Positions 16,828 to 26,199 of a stretch of 64,000 nucleotides of DNA are shown piece by piece (position 1 is the stretch's first letter; the number at the start of each line of letters is the position of its first letter). The translations under genes and the position numbers were made by a program. The notes below the pieces were generated by a model. That model did not search any database, had not been told where the DNA came from, and saw nothing but the letters and a program-made list of their open reading frames with translations. This DNA comes from Flavobacterium panici (lineage in GTDB: Bacteria; Bacteroidota; Bacteroidia; Flavobacteriales; Flavobacteriaceae): positions 147,249 through 211,248 of the forward strand of contig NZ_CAIJDE010000063.1 in NCBI RefSeq assembly GCF_903819335.1. The letters are read 5' to 3'.

Positions 16828-17544
16828 TTATTCGTTTTTAGGTTTTGAATTGGCTTTGTAAGCACTTTTTGGATCGCTCATATTAACTTCTTTGGTCAAT
16901 TTACCTTTCGTGTAAAACTGCCACATTCCGGCTTTTTTCCCTTTTACAAATTTTCCTTTAGAAGCTACAACTCCATCTGAATCATAAAAAACAGCATCGC
17001 CTTCATATTCATTATTTTTAAATACAGACTGTTCCTGAATCGTTCCGTTTTGCCCTATTTTTTTATAATTTCCTTCTTTTAAACCGTTCACATAAGTCAT
17101 TTCCTCAGCAACTTGGTTATTCGGATAATAAACCGTTCTTAAACCGTGTAATTTACCTTTTTTATAAGTTTCAGAAGTCATCAAAATTTTAGAAGCTTTG
17201 TGATAATATTTCCACTCGCCTTCTCTATCCTTACCAATTTCTTTTCCTTCGCTTACTATATTTTTATTCTGATCATAAAAAATAGTATACGAGCTTCCAT
17301 CGTTAGCCGTAAAATCCCGCGTTGCAATTACATCGCCTTTTTTCGTATCATCAAAAAACTTAAAAATTCCTGTTTCTTTTCCGTGGCTGAAAGTTCCTTC
17401 ATATCGCGGACGTTTTGATTCGTAAACACCTTTCCAAACACCATCTTTCTTTCCGTTAGCATCTAATTTATTAAACTCAGTCTGGGCATTTACAAAGAAA
17501 ACATTTAGCAATAGCAGCCCAATTATTATTTTTTTAGAAATCAT
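16828..17544 (-). CDS. Exported MORN-variant repeat protein
   Basis: 238 aa with a signal peptide (MISKKIIIGLLLLNVFFVNA). At least six MORN_2-type repeats follow, e.g. GKKDGVWKGVYESKRPRYEG, EGEWKYYHKASK, KLHGLRTVYYPNNQVAEEMT, GLKEGNYKKIGQNG and KKAGMWQFYTKGKL. Such proteins are often labelled YwqK-family antitoxins, but here there is no toxin gene and the protein is exported, so that label should not be read as function. It probably mediates protein or surface interactions. Monocistronic. Confidence 0.8.
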   Translation of the reverse strand: MISKKIIIGLLLLNVFFVNAQTEFNKLDANGKKDGVWKGVYESKRPRYEGTFSHGKETGIFKFFDDTKKGDVIATRDFTANDGSSYTIFYDQNKNIVSEGKEIGKDREGEWKYYHKASKILMTSETYKKGKLHGLRTVYYPNNQVAEEMTYVNGLKEGNYKKIGQNGTIQEQSVFKNNEYEGDAVFYDSDGVVASKGKFVKGKKAGMWQFYTKGKLTKEVNMSDPKSAYKANSKPKNE

Positions 17545-17655
17545 CTTGTATTCAATTTTTAACTTAAACGAAAATTAGTTTCATAAAGTATGTTTACTTA
17601 TTCTCAAAGTTAAAATTTTCATTTTTATTTGAAAAGGAAACACACTCTTTAAAAT

Positions 17656-17683
17656 AAAAAATCCCGATTAGATCGGGATTTTT
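17656..17683 (-). terminator. Terminator after yidC
   Basis: AAAAATCCCGAT-tag-ATCGGGATTTTT (17657-17683) is symmetrical, with a U-run on either strand. It sits 5 bp after the yidC stop on the minus strand. Confidence 0.85.
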
Positions 17684-17688
17684 AAAAT

Positions 17689-19596
17689 TTATTTCTTTTT
17701 ATTCTGAGTCTTTTTTGCTGCCTCTTGCTGTTCCATTACATCTTGAAGACGCTGTTGAAACTTACTTGGCTTTTTAGGCTCTTTTAATTTATTTTCCTGA
17801 ATTTGAGCGTGAATTTTCTCGCTGTCTACGATGTAATTTTTAATAACAAACATAATTCCGATAGTAATTAAGTTCGAGATAAAGTTGTACAAACTTAAAC
17901 CTGCACCATAACTATTAAAGAAAATTAACATCATTAGTGGCGAAACATAAATCATGATTTTCATCATTTTTGCCATATCCGGCATACCTTCTTGCTGAGG
18001 CGCAGCCATTTGCTGATCTCCAGAAGTCATTTTCATGTAGAAGAAAATTGCAATTGCAGCCAAAATTGGGAACAAACTGATATGATCTCCGTACAATGGA
18101 ATATGGAAAGGTAATTTTACAACCGAGTCAAAAGATGATAAATCGTCTGCCCAAAGGAAACTTTTTTGTCTTAATTCAAAAGCTGATGGGAAGAATTGAA
18201 ACGATGCATACATAAACGGAAGCTGAATCAATGCCGGAATACATCCTGCCATTGGGTTTACTCCTGCTTTGTTGTACAGTTTCATTGTTTCCTGTTGTTT
18301 CTTCATTGGGTCTTTTTTGTATTTTTCTCCCAACTCAGTAATATCCGGACGTAAAACTTTCATTTTAGCCTGTGATAAAAACGACTTATATGTAATTGGC
18401 GACATAGCCAATTTGATAATAATAGTAAATATGATAATTGCAATTCCGTAAGCAATATAAGAGCTTAAGAATCCAAATAATGGTACGAAAATCCATTTAT
18501 TGATCCATCCAAAAATTCCCCATCCTAACGGAATAATTTTTTGGAATTCTTTACCATAAGATTTCAATACTTTATAATCAGCCGGACCAAAGTATAAGTT
18601 CATCTTATAATCGATTTCTCCGTTAGAGAAAGCCAATGGAACTGTTGCTTTAAACTGTTTTGTAAAAAGAGTATCCACTTTTTCGTCCTTAACTAAATTC
18701 TCAGAAACTAAATCAGCTTTCTCAAAAGCAGTATTCGTTTGAAGAATTGTAGCAAAAAAGTGTTGTTTAAATGCAATATAATCTACTTTTTCAGGCGTTT
18801 CTTCTTTGTGATCTCCCTGACCTACATAACTTTCTTTTCCATCTGCATAGTTATAGTAAATTTCAGCATAACGATTCTCGTAAGAAACACTTTTTTCATT
18901 TCTGTATGTTTTTAAATCCCAAGCCAAATTTAATGGTTTAGAAGAATTTAAAACTCTGTTCAATCCTTGAGAACGAACATCAAAACCAATTAAATAATCG
19001 TTTGGTTTTAATACATATTTATACTCTAAAAATTCATTAGCTCCAGCTTTTAAACGCATTGTTAAAATTTGGTCTGCACCATTTTTTGTCAATGTTGGTT
19101 CAAAAAACAAATCTTTAGAATTTAAAGTTCTGTTATCTGTAGTTTGTAATTGAATATTTAAGTTAGAATTGTTATCCTTAATTAATTCAACTAATTGTCC
19201 TGAACCTTTTTTAAATTTTTCGAATTCTTTTAGCGTTGCTTCAACTATATAACCACCTTTATTAGCGATTTTAAGTTTAATCTTCTCGTTTTCAATAGTT
19301 GTAAAAGAGTCTTTTGCAGAAGGAAGCGTAGCAGAATATGCAAATCCGCCTAAAGTTTTTTGCAATTGTGCCAACTGAACTGTATCGCCTGGTGTAGCCG
19401 CCACAACTGGTGCAGCAATAGTTTTAGCTTTATCAGCTTTTGCCTGAGCTTCTTGTTTAGCTACTAATTCTTTCTTGGCTTTTTCAGCAGCAATTTCTTT
19501 ATCAGAAGGCTGATTTTGGTACATAATCCAAATCAGGATTCCGAATATCAATACAAAACCAATGATTGAATTAAGGTCAAATTTTTTTTCTTCCAT
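17689..19596 (-). CDS. yidC: Membrane protein insertase YidC
   Basis: 635 aa. An N-terminal membrane anchor (IIGFVLIFGILIWIMY), a large periplasmic P1 domain (about 60-350), then the conserved five-helix insertase core: WGIFGWINKWIFVPLFGFL, SPITYKSFLSQAKMKVLRPD, NPMAGCIPALIQLPFMYA and NSYGAGLSLYNFISN. The basic C-terminus is rich in Lys, Gln and Glu. It inserts and folds inner-membrane proteins with or without SecYEG. It lies 82 bp downstream of pyrG on the same strand and is probably co-transcribed. Confidence 0.97.
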   Translation of the reverse strand: MEEKKFDLNSIIGFVLIFGILIWIMYQNQPSDKEIAAEKAKKELVAKQEAQAKADKAKTIAAPVVAATPGDTVQLAQLQKTLGGFAYSATLPSAKDSFTTIENEKIKLKIANKGGYIVEATLKEFEKFKKGSGQLVELIKDNNSNLNIQLQTTDNRTLNSKDLFFEPTLTKNGADQILTMRLKAGANEFLEYKYVLKPNDYLIGFDVRSQGLNRVLNSSKPLNLAWDLKTYRNEKSVSYENRYAEIYYNYADGKESYVGQGDHKEETPEKVDYIAFKQHFFATILQTNTAFEKADLVSENLVKDEKVDTLFTKQFKATVPLAFSNGEIDYKMNLYFGPADYKVLKSYGKEFQKIIPLGWGIFGWINKWIFVPLFGFLSSYIAYGIAIIIFTIIIKLAMSPITYKSFLSQAKMKVLRPDITELGEKYKKDPMKKQQETMKLYNKAGVNPMAGCIPALIQLPFMYASFQFFPSAFELRQKSFLWADDLSSFDSVVKLPFHIPLYGDHISLFPILAAIAIFFYMKMTSGDQQMAAPQQEGMPDMAKMMKIMIYVSPLMMLIFFNSYGAGLSLYNFISNLITIGIMFVIKNYIVDSEKIHAQIQENKLKEPKKPSKFQQRLQDVMEQQEAAKKTQNKKK

Positions 19597-19678
19597 TATT
19601 TATTTAAAAAAGTTATCCGTCAGAAGTTATTAGTTATGATTATAGCTTAAAAGTTACAACCTCTTAGAATATTAATTA

Positions 19679-21292
19679 TTATTTTTTATGCGCATTTACC
19701 GCAGCAGCTACAAAATTCACAAAAATTGGATGTGGATTTGCTACTGTACTTTTGTATTCAGGGTGGTATTGTACACCAATAAAGAACGGGTGGTTTTCAA
19801 GTTCTACAATCTCTACTAATCCAGTATCAGGATTAACTCCAGAAGCTTTTAAACCCGCTTTTTGCAATTCGTCTGCGTATTTATTATTGTACTCATAACG
19901 GTGGCGGTGACGCTCTGAAATCGTTGTTTCACCATAAATTCTGTGTGCCAGCGTATTTGGTTTAATATTACATTTCCAAGCTCCCAAACGCATTGTTCCA
20001 CCTTTGTCTGTAACATTTTTTTGCTCTTCCATTAAACTCACAACCGGATGAGGCGTTTTCTCGTTCATCTCAGTAGAATTGGCTTCAGTGTAACCTAGAA
20101 TATTTCTTGAATATTCGATAACAGACATTTGCATTCCTAAACAAATTCCAAAAAACGGGATGTTATTTTCACGTGCATAGCGAACTGCTTCAATTTTTCC
20201 TTCAATACCTCTTTCACCAAATCCCGGAGCAACTAAAACTCCGTCAAGAACACTTAATTTCTCCGCAACATTATCAATATTAATGTGCTCTGAGTGAATA
20301 GAAATTACATTTACTTTAGTTTCATTTGCAGCACCTGCGTGAATAAATGCCTCTAAAATAGATTTGTAACAATCTTGCATTTCTACATATTTTCCAATCA
20401 AACCAATATTAACAGTTTGCTTTGGATTTTTTAATCTGCGTAAAAAAGTATTCCATGTTTTTAAATCCGGAGATGCTTTTTTAGGTAAATCTAATTTTTT
20501 CAAAGCCACAACATCTAATCCTTCTTCAAGCATTAAATTTGGAACTTCGTATATTGTTGAAGCGTCAATTGACTGAATAACCGCTTCTTTTTTAACGTTA
20601 CAAAACAAAGCTAGTTTTTGACGTAATTCCTGAGATAATTCGTGCTCCGTTCTACAAACTAAAATATCAGCTTTGATTCCGCTTTCCATCAACGTTTTTA
20701 CAGAGTGCTGTGTTGGTTTTGTTTTCAACTCACCCGCAGCAGCCAAATAAGGAACTAAAGTTAAATGAATAACAATTCCGTTATTTTCTCCTAATTCCCA
20801 AACCAACTGACGAACAGACTCAATATAAGGTAATGATTCAATATCACCTACAGTTCCTCCAATTTCAGTAATTACAATATCATAATCGCCAGATTTACCC
20901 AGCAATTGCATTCTGTCTTTAATTTCGTTTGTAATATGAGGAACAACCTGAACTGTTTTTCCTAAAAATTCCCCTCTTCTTTCTTTTTCAATAACCGAAA
21001 GATAAACTCTTCCTGTTGTAACGTTATTTGCCTGAGAAGTAGGAACGTTCAAAAAACGCTCATAATGACCTAAATCTAAATCTGTTTCGGCACCATCATC
21101 TGTTACATAACATTCTCCGTGCTCATACGGGTTTAATGTTCCCGGATCCACATTAATATACGGATCAAATTTTTGAATAGTTGTACGGTATCCTCTTCCT
21201 TGTAACAATTTTGCTAAAGATGCTGCAATGATCCCTTTTCCTAACGAAGAAGTCACACCGCCTGTAACAAAAATATATTTTGTTTGATTCAT
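19679..21292 (-). CDS. pyrG: CTP synthase
   Basis: 537 aa, the usual length. The N-terminal amidoligase domain begins FVTGGVTSSLGKGI and has IQKFDPYINVDPGTLNPYEHG-type binding residues. The C-terminal class I glutamine amidotransferase domain has the catalytic Cys in FFGICLGMQ and the His/Glu of GVQYHPEYKS. It makes CTP from UTP, ATP and glutamine. It is driven by a good promoter at 21333-21365. Confidence 0.97.
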   Translation of the reverse strand: MNQTKYIFVTGGVTSSLGKGIIAASLAKLLQGRGYRTTIQKFDPYINVDPGTLNPYEHGECYVTDDGAETDLDLGHYERFLNVPTSQANNVTTGRVYLSVIEKERRGEFLGKTVQVVPHITNEIKDRMQLLGKSGDYDIVITEIGGTVGDIESLPYIESVRQLVWELGENNGIVIHLTLVPYLAAAGELKTKPTQHSVKTLMESGIKADILVCRTEHELSQELRQKLALFCNVKKEAVIQSIDASTIYEVPNLMLEEGLDVVALKKLDLPKKASPDLKTWNTFLRRLKNPKQTVNIGLIGKYVEMQDCYKSILEAFIHAGAANETKVNVISIHSEHINIDNVAEKLSVLDGVLVAPGFGERGIEGKIEAVRYARENNIPFFGICLGMQMSVIEYSRNILGYTEANSTEMNEKTPHPVVSLMEEQKNVTDKGGTMRLGAWKCNIKPNTLAHRIYGETTISERHRHRYEYNNKYADELQKAGLKASGVNPDTGLVEIVELENHPFFIGVQYHPEYKSTVANPHPIFVNFVAAAVNAHKK

Positions 21293-21332
21293 TCTGTTTT
21301 TGTTTGTAAGTAGTTGTGTAAAAAACTTGGCA

Positions 21333-21365
21333 AAAGTACAAATTTAATTAGATAATTTATCAATT
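21333..21365 (-). promoter_or_regulatory. Promoter of pyrG(-yidC)
   Basis: Minus strand TTG (21365-21363), 22 nt, then TACTTTTG (21340-21333), a full match to the Bacteroidota consensus. It ends 40 nt before the pyrG start. Confidence 0.6.
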
Positions 21366-21508
21366 CCAGAATGAGATAATTTGCAAATTTTTAAACAGAT
21401 TGATTACTTGGTTTTGTAATCGATAATTTTAAGCTTTTATTAGCAGTATTTTTAAGAAATATCTTTAAAATGGCTTTGACACTGTTACTCAATAATGTCA
21501 AAAATCAA

Positions 21509-21925
21509 TTATTTTAAGTCTTTCACCTGAGCACTATCCTTAATTATTTTTTCAGACTTGATTACAGAATCACGATGGCGTTTTATATCTGCTCTAATAG
21601 CTTCTACCTGACTTTTAGATACTTTATCTTTCACATAATCAGATTTAACAGCAAAAAAGATAGAAAAAAAGAGTATTAAAGGAATAAAAATCAATCCTGT
21701 TCCTAACACTAATGCTATTTTTGCAAGTTTGGCTGAAACATTTGCTCTTTTTGCTCGTGATAAACCAATCACTCCAAAAATTATTGCGAGAACAGCCAAT
21801 ACTATATAAGCTATTTTAAAAGCTAAATGTGGTACAAAAACAAAAATAAGTGCCAATACAGCCAGTATTATCGCATATCTGCCCTGGCTTTCTCCCGGTT
21901 TTGATTGTTGGGAATTGTTTTCCAT
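21509..21925 (-). CDS. DUF4190-like small membrane protein
   Basis: 138 aa. Three membrane segments (about 16-33, 35-53 and 68-92) include the FGVIGLSRAKRAN pattern seen in DUF4190 proteins. A Lys/Asp-rich tail (about 95-138) is probably helical. It lies 135 bp downstream of the HlyD gene on the same strand, so it could be a late gene of the exporter cluster, but no link is visible beyond position. Confidence 0.65.
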   Translation of the reverse strand: MENNSQQSKPGESQGRYAIILAVLALIFVFVPHLAFKIAYIVLAVLAIIFGVIGLSRAKRANVSAKLAKIALVLGTGLIFIPLILFFSIFFAVKSDYVKDKVSKSQVEAIRADIKRHRDSVIKSEKIIKDSAQVKDLK

Positions 21926-22060
21926 TACTAGGTTTTTAATATTTACTGTAAAAATATAAAAACACTAAAAAGAAGTTAATATACTGAGACAAAGTTACTA
22001 ACAATTAAAATAGTCTTTTTTTGACTATTGCTTTTGGATAATCAATTAATCTGTTTGAAA

Positions 22061-23386
22061 TTATTTTAATTTATATCTTAAATTATCAAAGAAACGTTCA
22101 ATTAATCTTCTATCTTCAGTAATAATTTCTGCCGTTCCTTTTGCTTCGGCATGGAAATTCAATTCTACACCATAATTTGTTTTTAAGCCAAACGGCAAAT
22201 CAATATCTACGAGATAGGAATTAATTTTATTTTGATTATCAGATAATGTCTGTTGATTTGTTGCAAGTGATATTCTTTTTACCTTTCCTTTTATTGATCC
22301 ATATTCATTATAAGGATAATTATTGAGTTTTATGATAACGTTTTGATCAACTTTAACTTTTCCTGAGCCATTCTCAGGTAAGTTTACCTGACCAATAATT
22401 TGGTTATTATCCGGTATTTTTTTAAATAATTCTTGTCCTGATTGTATGTAATCGTTATTTTTAATGAAGTTTAAGAAATCAATTTTACCATCTATTGGAG
22501 TAACAAAAACATACATCCGTTCCCACTTTTTTATATTATCAAGTAAATCATAATAGTTATTAAACATATTGATTATTAATTCTCTTTCCTTTATAGCCTT
22601 TTCAATAGCAATGACTTCCGATTTATTCTGAGCTTCCTTTATTTGATAATTTGTATTATTAATTTCTTTATCAATAGCATTATAATCAAGTTCGCTATTT
22701 GCTTTTGCAATTATTGAATGCTCAATATCTGCTTTAGAAGTTACGTTTTTAGAATATAATGTGGAATCCTTTTTAAAAAGGCTTTGAGAAGTTTGATACT
22801 TAATTTTTTGATTTTGAAAATCGCTTTTTAATTGAATAATTTTACTTGTCTGTAATTCTAATAACTTCTCATTTATTTGTTTTTGAAATTCATACGGTTG
22901 TTGAACTGTGTAGTCAAGATACTGGTACAAAGAATTTAAGAAGTTAAAATACTTATTATTTATTTCTCCTAGTGATAAATTTTCTGGAAATAAATTACGG
23001 TTTTCTTTATAATTGACCTTATGTATATTTATTTTATGAAGAATAATGTTCAATAATTGAACGTCTTTTAAATTTGCTTCATTTTTTATATACGCAATAT
23101 ATTCGCCCGTTTTTACAACGGCATTAGATTTATCTTGTAATAAAATAATATTTCCGGCTGTTGAAGCTATTAATTTAACTGGTGCTTGTTTTGTATTTAT
23201 AACGATCTGACCTGATAATATTGAAGGGTATTTTATGAGCCAGCCGAATAAAAGCAGCAACAAAACTAACCCAATAGCTACTGCAGTAATTATAGTACCA
23301 AATTTGGTTGGCATTTTTTCAATTATCGAAGCAACTTCTTCAGTTCTATTTTCATTAAGCGTTTTATGAAATCCCTTATTAGCCAT
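22061..23386 (-). CDS. HlyD-family membrane fusion protein of the peptide exporter
   Basis: 441 aa. A cytoplasmic N-terminus of about 30 residues, one membrane segment (about 31-53, TAVAIGLVLLLLLFGWLIKY), a split barrel-sandwich/lipoyl region (APVKLIASTAGNIILL and VFVTPIDGKIDFLNF), a long coiled-coil hairpin (about 150-275) and a C-terminal beta-barrel domain. Such adaptors join an inner-membrane ABC exporter to an outer-membrane TolC-type channel. The start overlaps the ABC gene's stop by 8 nt, so the two are translationally coupled. No TolC homologue is in the window; a shared housekeeping one is likely. Confidence 0.9.
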   Translation of the reverse strand: MANKGFHKTLNENRTEEVASIIEKMPTKFGTIITAVAIGLVLLLLLFGWLIKYPSILSGQIVINTKQAPVKLIASTAGNIILLQDKSNAVVKTGEYIAYIKNEANLKDVQLLNIILHKINIHKVNYKENRNLFPENLSLGEINNKYFNFLNSLYQYLDYTVQQPYEFQKQINEKLLELQTSKIIQLKSDFQNQKIKYQTSQSLFKKDSTLYSKNVTSKADIEHSIIAKANSELDYNAIDKEINNTNYQIKEAQNKSEVIAIEKAIKERELIINMFNNYYDLLDNIKKWERMYVFVTPIDGKIDFLNFIKNNDYIQSGQELFKKIPDNNQIIGQVNLPENGSGKVKVDQNVIIKLNNYPYNEYGSIKGKVKRISLATNQQTLSDNQNKINSYLVDIDLPFGLKTNYGVELNFHAEAKGTAEIITEDRRLIERFFDNLRYKLK

Positions 23387-25565
23387 TTACAGTATCTCCT
23401 ATTTGTGTTTTTACTAATTGATAATAATGTCCGTTTTCTCTTGTCATCAGCATATCATGATTTCCAATTTCTGTAATAAAGCCATTTTTTAAAACTATAA
23501 TTTGGTCTGCTTTACGAATTGTACTTAATCTGTGTGCTACTACAATTACCGTTTTATCTTTAAAAATTTCTTCAAGCGCCATTACAATTTTTTGTTCATT
23601 TATAACATCTAAAGAATTGGTTGCTTCATCAAAAAACAAATAATCCGGATCTTTATATAATGCTCTGGCAATTAAAACACGCTGTTTTTGTCCACCACTC
23701 AAACCTCTTCCGTTTTCTCCCATCATAGTTTGATACCCTTTTGGCATAGCTTCTATTTCAGAGGCAATATTAGCAGCAGTTACCGCTTTTTTTAATCTTT
23801 CATAATCAATATTTTCATCATCTAAGACAATGTTATTTTGAATTGTATCGCTAAAAATTTTACCATCCTGCATAACTGCACCACAGCTTTCACGCCATTG
23901 CTTTAAATTAATATTCTGAATATTTAAATTCCCCATAGCTAATTCCCCATGAGTAGGTGTATATAATCTTAAAATAAGTTTTAATAAAGTAGTCTTTCCA
24001 CTTCCGCTATCACCAACGATTGCTGTAACTTTACCTTTGGGAATCATTAATGAAATATTACTTAAAATATAATCCCCATTACGACTGTATTGAAAACTAA
24101 CATTTCGCAAAAACAAGCTTCTATCTTCGGGAAGTTTAATACTATTGTTAGCATCATTTTCTTCTTCATTTTCAAGTTCGTGTATTTCATTTAGTCTTAA
24201 AAAACTGATTTTAGCATATTGACCTGATTGTATGAAAGAAATAAACTGCATAATTGGACCATTTAACATTCCAATTATAAATTGAGTAGAGATCATAACT
24301 CCAAATGTTATATCTCCTTTTATAACTGCTTTTGCACAATAAAAAGTAATAATTAAATTAGTTAGCTGATTAATAAAGTGAGCACCTAGATTTAGTGTAT
24401 TTGTAATACGCAATATTTTTTGATCAACTTTAAACAACTGAACTTGTAAAGCTTCCCATTTCCACCTTTTTTGCTTTTCATAATTATTGATTTTGATATC
24501 CTGAATACTTCCTATAGTTTCGACCCAATAGCTTTGATTTTTAGTATGTATATCAAAATATTCCCAATCTAATTTTTTTCTAAACTGTAGGAAAAATAAA
24601 ACCCAGCCAATAAATAATATACTTCCTATTACATAAATCAAACATAAAATTGGACTATAAATAAAGAGGATAATTCCGAATATGAAAAAGGTAAGAATAG
24701 AGAACAAAAAATTAAGTGAATTATTCATTATAAAATCACGAATACGTTCATGATCTTGCGCTCTTTGTAAAATATCTCCAATTAGTTTATTTTCAAAAAA
24801 TGTGATTGGTAATTTCATTAATTTAATGAGATAGTCTGAAATTAATGAAATATTTATTCTTGAAGTAAGATGAAGCAAAATCCAATCGCGAATCATATTA
24901 CTTAAAAGTATACTCACAATAATGGTAATATTCGCAATTAAAACAAGATCAATAAAATCTAAATCGTTGGTTTGAATCCCAACATCAATAACTGCTTTTG
25001 AGATAAATGGCAAAAATGCCTGCAAAATTGTAACGATTAGCATTACTACAAACAGGTTTATAAAACTCTTTTTGTATGGTGTAAAATAACCTAAGAAATT
25101 TTCGAATGTTTTGCGACGTTCTAATTTATCATTTATCGAACGTTGTTTAAAATCAGCCATTGGCTCTATGGCTAAAACTGCTCCAGTTTTAGATTCTTTT
25201 AACCAACTATCTTTAAAATTTTCATGAGAGTATTTTAATAAGCCTTTTGCGGGATCTGAAACAAATACCTGCTTATGAGTTATTTTATAAACCACAACAA
25301 AATGATTATCCTGCCAATGTACAATACAAGGCAATGGAATAGTTTTTAAAGTATTAAAATCTATTTTAATACTTTTTGTTCTTAAACTAATAGTTTCACA
25401 TGCATCGCTAAGATCTAGAAAACTTACGCCTTCACGTGTAATACCGCATAAATCACGTAAAAAAGGCAGGCTATAAAACCTGCCATAATACTTTGCTATT
25501 ATTTTTATACAAGAAGGACCACAGTCTTTGGCATCGAGCTGATACTCGTGGGGAAAATTGAACAT
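23379..25565 (-). CDS. Peptidase-containing ABC transporter (C39 protease + ABC)
   Basis: 728 aa. Residues 1-130 are a C39 double-glycine protease with the triad C15 (AKDCGPSC), H88 (WQDNHFVVVYK) and D104 (VSDPAKG). Residues about 160-450 form a six-helix ABC membrane domain. Residues about 485-728 form the ATPase: Walker A GDSGSGKTT, signature LSGGQKQR, Walker B YLFFDEAT and the switch His in VAHRLST. It cuts a leader after a Gly-Gly and exports the cargo. The start is set at 25565 (MFNFPHEYQ) because the protease domain begins there; the longer in-frame extension overlaps the upstream lipoprotein gene. The obvious cargo is encoded at 26200-27552. Confidence 0.93.
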   Translation of the reverse strand: MFNFPHEYQLDAKDCGPSCIKIIAKYYGRFYSLPFLRDLCGITREGVSFLDLSDACETISLRTKSIKIDFNTLKTIPLPCIVHWQDNHFVVVYKITHKQVFVSDPAKGLLKYSHENFKDSWLKESKTGAVLAIEPMADFKQRSINDKLERRKTFENFLGYFTPYKKSFINLFVVMLIVTILQAFLPFISKAVIDVGIQTNDLDFIDLVLIANITIIVSILLSNMIRDWILLHLTSRINISLISDYLIKLMKLPITFFENKLIGDILQRAQDHERIRDFIMNNSLNFLFSILTFFIFGIILFIYSPILCLIYVIGSILFIGWVLFFLQFRKKLDWEYFDIHTKNQSYWVETIGSIQDIKINNYEKQKRWKWEALQVQLFKVDQKILRITNTLNLGAHFINQLTNLIITFYCAKAVIKGDITFGVMISTQFIIGMLNGPIMQFISFIQSGQYAKISFLRLNEIHELENEEENDANNSIKLPEDRSLFLRNVSFQYSRNGDYILSNISLMIPKGKVTAIVGDSGSGKTTLLKLILRLYTPTHGELAMGNLNIQNINLKQWRESCGAVMQDGKIFSDTIQNNIVLDDENIDYERLKKAVTAANIASEIEAMPKGYQTMMGENGRGLSGGQKQRVLIARALYKDPDYLFFDEATNSLDVINEQKIVMALEEIFKDKTVIVVAHRLSTIRKADQIIVLKNGFITEIGNHDMLMTRENGHYYQLVKTQIGDTVNG

Positions 25566-25602
25566 TATTTTTTTGTAGATTTCAATTAAATTTATTCTAA
25601 AA

Positions 25603-26193
25603 TCATTTTTTATGTGAGGGATACATACTGTCCATAACCTTCTTAGGCATAACATCTTTTAGTCTTTTTCTATATAAAAATGTATTCGGATCTTCCCACC
25701 ATCTCGTGAGATTAGCTCTTAAATGAAAATTATAAATAAGTAACTCTTCATATCTTCTCTTGTAGATCATTTGCTCAATTCGAAGAAAAGCTTTATCATC
25801 GATTCTATATTCTCTATAATTAACACCATAAGAGGCACTCCACATAAATTCAGAAGCACTTTGATCTAAAACATAACTTTCTTTTAATTGATTTATTCCT
25901 GATCTAGCATCATCTTTAAAATGATTTTCGAATCCTATAATATTTAACTCTTCATCCATCACTCTAAATAAACTATCAATTTTATTTTTATAATCTACTT
26001 TTAGAAATTTTTTATCATAATCAATTTCATCAGAAGATATAAGTGAAATTAAACTAAGAGTATCTGTAAATGACTCTGGTAAACCAATATCTTTTTTTAG
26101 TTCTGATATTTTATCTATTGATTTAATATCAGGATTTGTTTTTTTACAAGCCACAAAAAAAAACATTATCATAATTGTATAAAAATTCCTCAT
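25603..26193 (-). CDS. Small lipoprotein, candidate immunity protein
   Basis: 196 aa. A lipoprotein signal (MRNFYTIMIMFFFVACKK) has its lipobox Cys at 16. The mature part is rich in charged helices (DEIDYDKKFLKVDYKNKIDS, QMIYKRRYEELLIYNFHLR) and matches no family I know. The gene starts 6 bp after the lysozyme-domain gene and ends just before the exporter start, so all are probably one transcript. An envelope lipoprotein paired with an exported muramidase suggests self-protection, as with known lysozyme-inhibitor lipoproteins, but this is inference with no motif support. Confidence 0.7.
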   Translation of the reverse strand: MRNFYTIMIMFFFVACKKTNPDIKSIDKISELKKDIGLPESFTDTLSLISLISSDEIDYDKKFLKVDYKNKIDSLFRVMDEELNIIGFENHFKDDARSGINQLKESYVLDQSASEFMWSASYGVNYREYRIDDKAFLRIEQMIYKRRYEELLIYNFHLRANLTRWWEDPNTFLYRKRLKDVMPKKVMDSMYPSHKK

Positions 26194-26199
26194 GTTTTA

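Noticed and set aside
16828..17544. Toxin-antitoxin antitoxin (YwqK label)
   Set aside because: The protein has a signal peptide and no toxin partner; only MORN-type repeats are supported.
22061..25565. RTX-type haemolysin type I secretion system
   Set aside because: The ABC protein has an active C39 protease and the cargo lacks RTX nonapeptide repeats.
25566..25655. Upstream extension of the C39-ABC exporter
   Set aside because: It overlaps the lipoprotein gene and adds 30 residues before the conserved protease start.
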